Shown here: positions 28,212-32,513 of the stretch, piece by piece | Layout: each line of letters opens with the position of its first letter | Position numbering within the stretch: position 1 is the first letter of the stretch | Notes under the pieces: generated by a model | Seen by the model: only the letters and a program-made list of their open reading frames with translations | The model's database searches: none | What the model was told of the DNA's origin: nothing | Position numbers and translations under genes: made by a program | NCBI GenBank assembly: GCA_947591575.1 | Contig: CANQDI010000006.1 | Coordinates: 1-32,513 of the forward strand | Direction of reading: 5' to 3' | Source of the DNA: an uncultured Bacilli bacterium | GTDB taxonomy: Bacteria; Bacillota_I; Bacilli_A; RF39; UBA660 | Length of the DNA: 32,513 nt

Positions 28212-29231
28212 TTGCGTGTAGATCAAAATAGTTCTAATAACGTTATAATAAAGCTTTTAGGTATGAATCGTGAATATATTACAGTGCAACCACAAGATTT
28301 TAAGAAAGGACACGGAGGTAGTTTGTCAGTAAAAATAGTCCTTCCTTGTTATTGTCAAGCTCATTGTCCATTTTGCTTCAATAACCTTACATCTGAAACA
28401 CAAACACATGATTATGATCAATTTTTTAATAATTTACCAAAAACTTTAGATATGATATTTAATAATATCGTAGATAGAACAATTACATTAGATATTACTG
28501 GAAACGAACCAACATTTGACATTAGTGTTTTCCAAAGATTTATGAGTATTATTGAAAAATATAACTCTAAAGCTGTTAAGATAGTATTAACTACAAATGG
28601 ATATAATCTTGAAAAATGTTTGAACTATATGATAGGAATTGTAGATATTGTTAATATTTCCGTACACCACTATGATTATAAAAATAGGAAAATTATATTT
28701 AATACATCATGTATTCCTGATGATGCGAGTTTGAAAAAAATGATTGAAATTCTTAATAATAATGGTATAACGTCTACTGCAGTTGCTGTATTGTATGATA
28801 AAATAGAAAATTTTGAGGATTTTTATAATCATTTTATTTCATGGGCAATGAATCTTGGATTTAAAGATGTTAGAATGCGTTCTAATTTTTGTTCAACTGA
28901 TAAATTTATTGATGAAATCCTTAATACTAAAATGAAGAATGAAAGAATGGATGCAGTTGGAGGGCTTACAACAAAAATTATAGTTGATGAAAGTACTGGA
29001 TTTGAAACTTATATTTTAAAAGGTGTTCCTGATTTAACTGAATATGTAGTTGGAGCTGAATTAGTTGTAGATGATGATGGATATAGTTACATCGATTATA
29101 ATAAAAGATATCCTGTAAATAATTCAAATATCAATTACTTTAATAATCTTTACATTTTCAATAATGATGCAGATAAAAATAAGAATTCCAAAGAAGTTAG
29201 AGAACCTGTATTAAATAAAATAAGAAAGTAG
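28212..29231 (+). CDS. Radical SAM protein, TTG start
   Basis: VLPCYCQAHCPFCFNN (CxxxCxxC), DITGNEPTFD, VLTTNGYNLEKC, VNISVHHYD; GAGGGGTGAGGAAG RBS. Confidence 0.82.
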   Translation: MRVDQNSSNNVIIKLLGMNREYITVQPQDFKKGHGGSLSVKIVLPCYCQAHCPFCFNNLTSETQTHDYDQFFNNLPKTLDMIFNNIVDRTITLDITGNEPTFDISVFQRFMSIIEKYNSKAVKIVLTTNGYNLEKCLNYMIGIVDIVNISVHHYDYKNRKIIFNTSCIPDDASLKKMIEILNNNGITSTAVAVLYDKIENFEDFYNHFISWAMNLGFKDVRMRSNFCSTDKFIDEILNTKMKNERMDAVGGLTTKIIVDESTGFETYILKGVPDLTEYVVGAELVVDDDGYSYIDYNKRYPVNNSNINYFNNLYIFNNDADKNKNSKEVREPVLNKIRK

Positions 29232-29312
29232 CTTGAAAATTATGGTTACTTTTATTTTTATCTGCTAAATGATATTTAGTTATTGATTTTAATTGTTTTT
29301 CTTTGGAAAAAA

Positions 29313-29413
29313 GTTGTAGATAAACTCTACATCCGCCGCCTTAGAATGATAGGAAACTCGGACTTTCGAGCTAAGATAGAAAACACGACTTGTACATTGA
29401 CAACTTAATATGC
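29313..29413 (+). repeat. Intergenic modular repeat, copy G (tRNA-Leu flank-like)
   Basis: 29343-29394 aligns with 22905-22955 downstream of tRNA-Leu; ends in TAGAAAACACGACTTGTACATTGACAACTTAATATGC. Confidence 0.8.
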
Positions 29414-29448
29414 CTGTGTTTTAATATAACTGCAAAAGGAGATATTGT

Positions 29449-30063
29449 ATGAATCTTAATAGAGAGATGGCTAATATGTTAGCAGGTAGTGATATTAAAA
29501 TAATTCATGGAGAAGTTATAGGAAATGTTGATCCATATATAGAATGGATAAAATGGTTGTCATACGTACCAGAATTTCAAAAAGCAAGGATACAGGAACT
29601 AAATTCTAAAATAGTGGAAGAATTGACTTTAGAAGAATTAGATGAGATACGTGCTTACAAAAGTCAAATTAGGATGTTAGAATTATTTAAAATATATGGA
29701 ACAGATAAAATTTCTAAAGATGAATATATGGAAGTTTATGATTTTATGGAAAATCAATCAATAGATGAATTGATGCTAAGTAAGCTATCTCAAAAAGAAC
29801 TTAAATATGCTAAAGAAAGAATACAATATTTTAGTAAAATTTCAAGGGAAGAATTAAGGAAAAAAGTAGATGTAGAACAAAAAGAAGATAATTATGAAAA
29901 TTTATCTATGGTTGATTCTTATATTTTACACATAATATCAAGAGTTGATTATGCGAGAAGCATGAAAAAACTTGATAGTGAAATAAAAGTACGTTTAGAG
30001 GAAAATGACACTATGAGGCAAAGAAGCTTGTATTATGCTGCTAATCCTTATGTAAAAAAATAA
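29449..30063 (+). CDS. Hypothetical protein (204 aa)
   Basis: ORF with AAAGGAG RBS, bounded by repeat copies G and H. Confidence 0.65.
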   Translation: MNLNREMANMLAGSDIKIIHGEVIGNVDPYIEWIKWLSYVPEFQKARIQELNSKIVEELTLEELDEIRAYKSQIRMLELFKIYGTDKISKDEYMEVYDFMENQSIDELMLSKLSQKELKYAKERIQYFSKISREELRKKVDVEQKEDNYENLSMVDSYILHIISRVDYARSMKKLDSEIKVRLEENDTMRQRSLYYAANPYVKK

Positions 30064-30076
30064 TCTATTGTCCAAA

Positions 30077-30195
30077 AGTTGTCCGTACTTCTTCCATTAT
30101 GGTATCATTGACGAATCTGTCTGAATTTTTTCGTGCTTTAATATAAAAGGATAATCTCTTAGGTTTTAATTTGATACAGTTGTCAAAATGTATCG
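30077..30195 (+). repeat. Intergenic modular repeat, copy H (diverged)
   Basis: AGTTGTCCGTACTTCTTCC...ATCATTGACGAATCTGTCTGAATTTTTTCGTGCTTTAATATAAAAGGATAATCTCTTAG...TTGTCAAAATGTA. Confidence 0.75.
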
Positions 30196-30246
30196 TTTTA
30201 TAAAAAATGTGTTATAATAATATTTAGTTGAAAGAGGTTTGGTTTT

Positions 30247-31095
30247 ATGAAAAAAATTGGTATATGGAATGATGATCGGAATAAAGTAAAAACAAAAGAA
30301 CAGTTATTAGAACTTTTAAAGAAATATAAAGGAATACTTACAGAAACAATGTTAGATTATCTGAATTCTTTAATAAATTTAGACTTTTCAGTTATAAGAG
30401 ACTATATTAGCGATTCTGATAGAAAAGTACTAGCTGAATTAGACATATATAAGAAAATAGCAATATATAATATCTATAATAAAGCTTTAAATTTATTTAA
30501 TGAAGTAAAAATGCAATTTAATATATCTAGTAATGAAGATAGTTTTGAAAGTCTAAATGTTTCTATACTGTGGAGTGATAGAGTAGTAGAATTATTTAAT
30601 TTTGATTATGGTGAACATTTAGGTTGTAATGATAAAATACCCAAAGGGTATAAAACAATGAAAATTGGAAATGTTTCATTATATCAAACACTAGAAAACA
30701 AAGAATTAAGAGAAATTGAGTTAAATAGAATATTGAACAGATTAGAAAAATTATATGACCAGTGTAATCTAGATTCTTATCATCATGTTAATCAAGATGT
30801 TGTAGTAGGGGGTCCTGAATCTTATTGGTCATATCAACATGGACAAAAGATAGCTGAATATGAAAAAAGACTTACAGAATTAGATAGCAAAAAAGAATTA
30901 AGTGACTTTGACAAAAGAGAGATTGAAATAACAAATCAAATTCGTAATATGTTGTTAGAAGATTATGGACTAACAGACAAAAGTTTTGAAGAGAAAAAAT
31001 CTCCATCCAATGGTAGTAAAAAAAGTGCACTTCATAAAACACTTATTAAAAATCAACCTAATTTAACGATTACAAATCATATTAGATATATATAG
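30247..31095 (+). CDS. Hypothetical protein (282 aa)
   Basis: ORF with GAAAGAGG RBS region. Confidence 0.65.
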   Translation: MKKIGIWNDDRNKVKTKEQLLELLKKYKGILTETMLDYLNSLINLDFSVIRDYISDSDRKVLAELDIYKKIAIYNIYNKALNLFNEVKMQFNISSNEDSFESLNVSILWSDRVVELFNFDYGEHLGCNDKIPKGYKTMKIGNVSLYQTLENKELREIELNRILNRLEKLYDQCNLDSYHHVNQDVVVGGPESYWSYQHGQKIAEYEKRLTELDSKKELSDFDKREIEITNQIRNMLLEDYGLTDKSFEEKKSPSNGSKKSALHKTLIKNQPNLTITNHIRYI

Positions 31096-31111
31096 AAAGG
31101 TTATAAGTTAA

Positions 31112-31336
31112 ATGAATCAAGTTAATAAGGCTAGAACTATTGAAGATTTATCACAAAAGGAATTAATGGATTTTATAATAACTTTAAATAAATTTATGCA
31201 AGATTATGATAATAATATTGAGCATAAAATGAAACGCTCGGAGAAAGCAGAATGGGATTCTATAAAATCTGACACCCATACGGTATCACGAAAAAACTTA
31301 AAAAGATTGTATTATTCAAGAAAATTAAATAAATGA
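31112..31336 (+). CDS. Hypothetical protein (74 aa)
   Basis: Short ORF 16 nt after previous stop, with AGAAAGG upstream. Confidence 0.5.
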   Translation: MNQVNKARTIEDLSQKELMDFIITLNKFMQDYDNNIEHKMKRSEKAEWDSIKSDTHTVSRKNLKRLYYSRKLNK

Positions 31337-31391
31337 AACATGTCATAATATTCATGGGATAATATCATTTAGCAAAAAAATTACATAAAAT

Positions 31392-31440
31392 AGGTCTTTG
31401 TATTCCTTCCTTTAGGGGGTTCATTATTTTGTCAAAACAA
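31392..31440 (+). repeat. Intergenic modular repeat, copy I (internally deleted)
   Basis: TTTGTATTCCTTCCTTTAGGGGGTTCATTATTTTGTCAAAACAA joins left and right ends of the repeat. Confidence 0.75.
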
Positions 31441-31618
31441 AATGTATCTAAAAACCATAAAGAAAGAGGTTATAATTTATACACCTAATTTCAATTATTC
31501 TTTTCAATTAGATAAAGGAACTGATAAAGATATAATATGAATCTTTAAATCAAATGATTTAAAAGGAAATAGTACAATAGAAAAAGAAGATTTTGATGAG
31601 TGCCTATAAAACCTTCTT

Positions 31619-32469
31619 TTATTTATCATTATTTAATTTTTCTTTAATATATTTAACTAATTTTATGCTTGATTTAATTTCATTCTCCAATAATTCTTAT
31701 AATCTTTTTTGGTTCTCTGCAAGTTTAACTGTCTCATCAATATTGGTTATTTCTCCTAATGGCAATAATTTTTCTATAAGTCGTTCAAAATTTAAAGATA
31801 TAGATATTTTAATGTTTTCCCCAAACTAAATGTATAATTATCTTTAGAGTTATTCCAAATTGTGCCAAAATAGACATCATTGTTTGTACTTTAATGCTTG
31901 TATTTGAAAGACTAAAATCAGGATTTTCGTTATAAAATAATTTATATATTTCGATTAAAACTTTAGGATTCATATCTGAATTAACGGGCTTAACATTTTT
32001 AATAAATTAATATGCTCCATATGCTCCGCTAATTTATTAAGCGTTAACTAATACTATCATAATTTGAATAATCTACAATACTATCTTCATTATAATCTAA
32101 AAAAGATATATTTAATCCTCTCCCTGAAGTAAATTCTGCAATCATTGAATTTTTACTTTCATCGCTTTTTGTTTATGTAATTAATAAAAACAAATTTCTG
32201 TTATCGTATTTTATAATTTCTTGAGAGGTTTTATCACCGTATTCAACAATCAGTACTCTTTTTTCAAAATCTTTTAGTATTTTTCTAATAAAGGCTACAT
32301 TTCTTAACATATTTGTATGGGATATTGAATGAATAAAATAATCAAGTAATTTATTTATTTTTCCTCTACCAGTATCTGAATTGAATTCAATTCTCTTAAA
32401 TCTAAATGCAAATTTTTTTCCATCTTTATATGTTATATCCCTATTAAGATTAACTTTTTCTGTACTTAT
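31619..32469 (-). pseudogene. Decayed second copy of the 327-aa orphan gene
   Basis: Extensive nucleotide similarity to 25895-26878 (e.g. TGTGCCAAAATAGACATCAT.GTTTGTACT, GAAAGACTAAAATCAGGATTTTCGTTATAAAATAATTTATATATTTC); no long ORF; start codon equivalent is ATA. Confidence 0.85.
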
Positions 32470-32513
32470 AAGATCTCCATCACTCCATCATTATTATAGC
32501 TTAATTTTTAAAC

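Noticed and set aside
31593-31829. 78-aa plus-strand ORF
   Set aside because: Lies antisense within the pseudogene copy of the 327-aa gene and is better explained by that similarity.
22900-32513. CRISPR array as explanation of the repeats
   Set aside because: Repeats are long, diverged and separated by whole genes; no regular spacers and no cas genes in the window.
22900-32513. Canonical integron attC sites
   Set aside because: No GTTRRRY/RYYYAAC core pairs could be recognised in the repeats and no intI-like gene is present; kept only as an analogy.
1-32513. UGA recoding (mollicute code)
   Set aside because: TGA acts as the stop at rlmN (14527), the PP2C gene (15270) and rpe (18507); Trp codons are TGG.
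22900-32513. Prophage, ICE or transposon
   Set aside because: No structural phage, conjugation, transposase or integrase genes recognised in the window.

Overview
AT-rich Firmicutes-like chromosomal window using standard stops (TGA terminates rlmN, the PP2C gene and rpe). It has two parts. Part (i), about 1-22.9 kb, is a conserved core: the 3' part of a repeat-rich surface protein, gatCAB, a degenerate GGDEF protein, a YihY/BrkB membrane protein, a ferritin-like protein, a reverse-strand dacF-(secreted orphan)-STAS-sigF-like cluster without a visible spoIIAB, a VanY-like lipoprotein, rlmN, PP2C phosphatase, PASTA kinase, rsgA, rpe, spoVAC-AD-AE behind a sigma-G-like promoter, an RNHCP protein, scpAB and tRNA-Leu(CAA). 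Part (ii), 22.9-32.5 kb, begins exactly at the 3' end of tRNA-Leu. It is an accessory region of unrelated, mostly single small genes (HIT-like, HD, GNAT, radical SAM, several orphans), most of them separated by copies of a modular, hairpin-rich repeat family. Part of that family is a diverged copy of the tRNA-Leu 3' end plus its downstream flank (22/24 nt direct repeat; a further ~51 nt alignable copy), and another part is repeated at 109/111 nt identity. My main hypothesis is a tRNA-anchored, integron-like but non-canonical cassette array. No recombinase is encoded in the window. Protein names come from motif recognition only; no searches were run.
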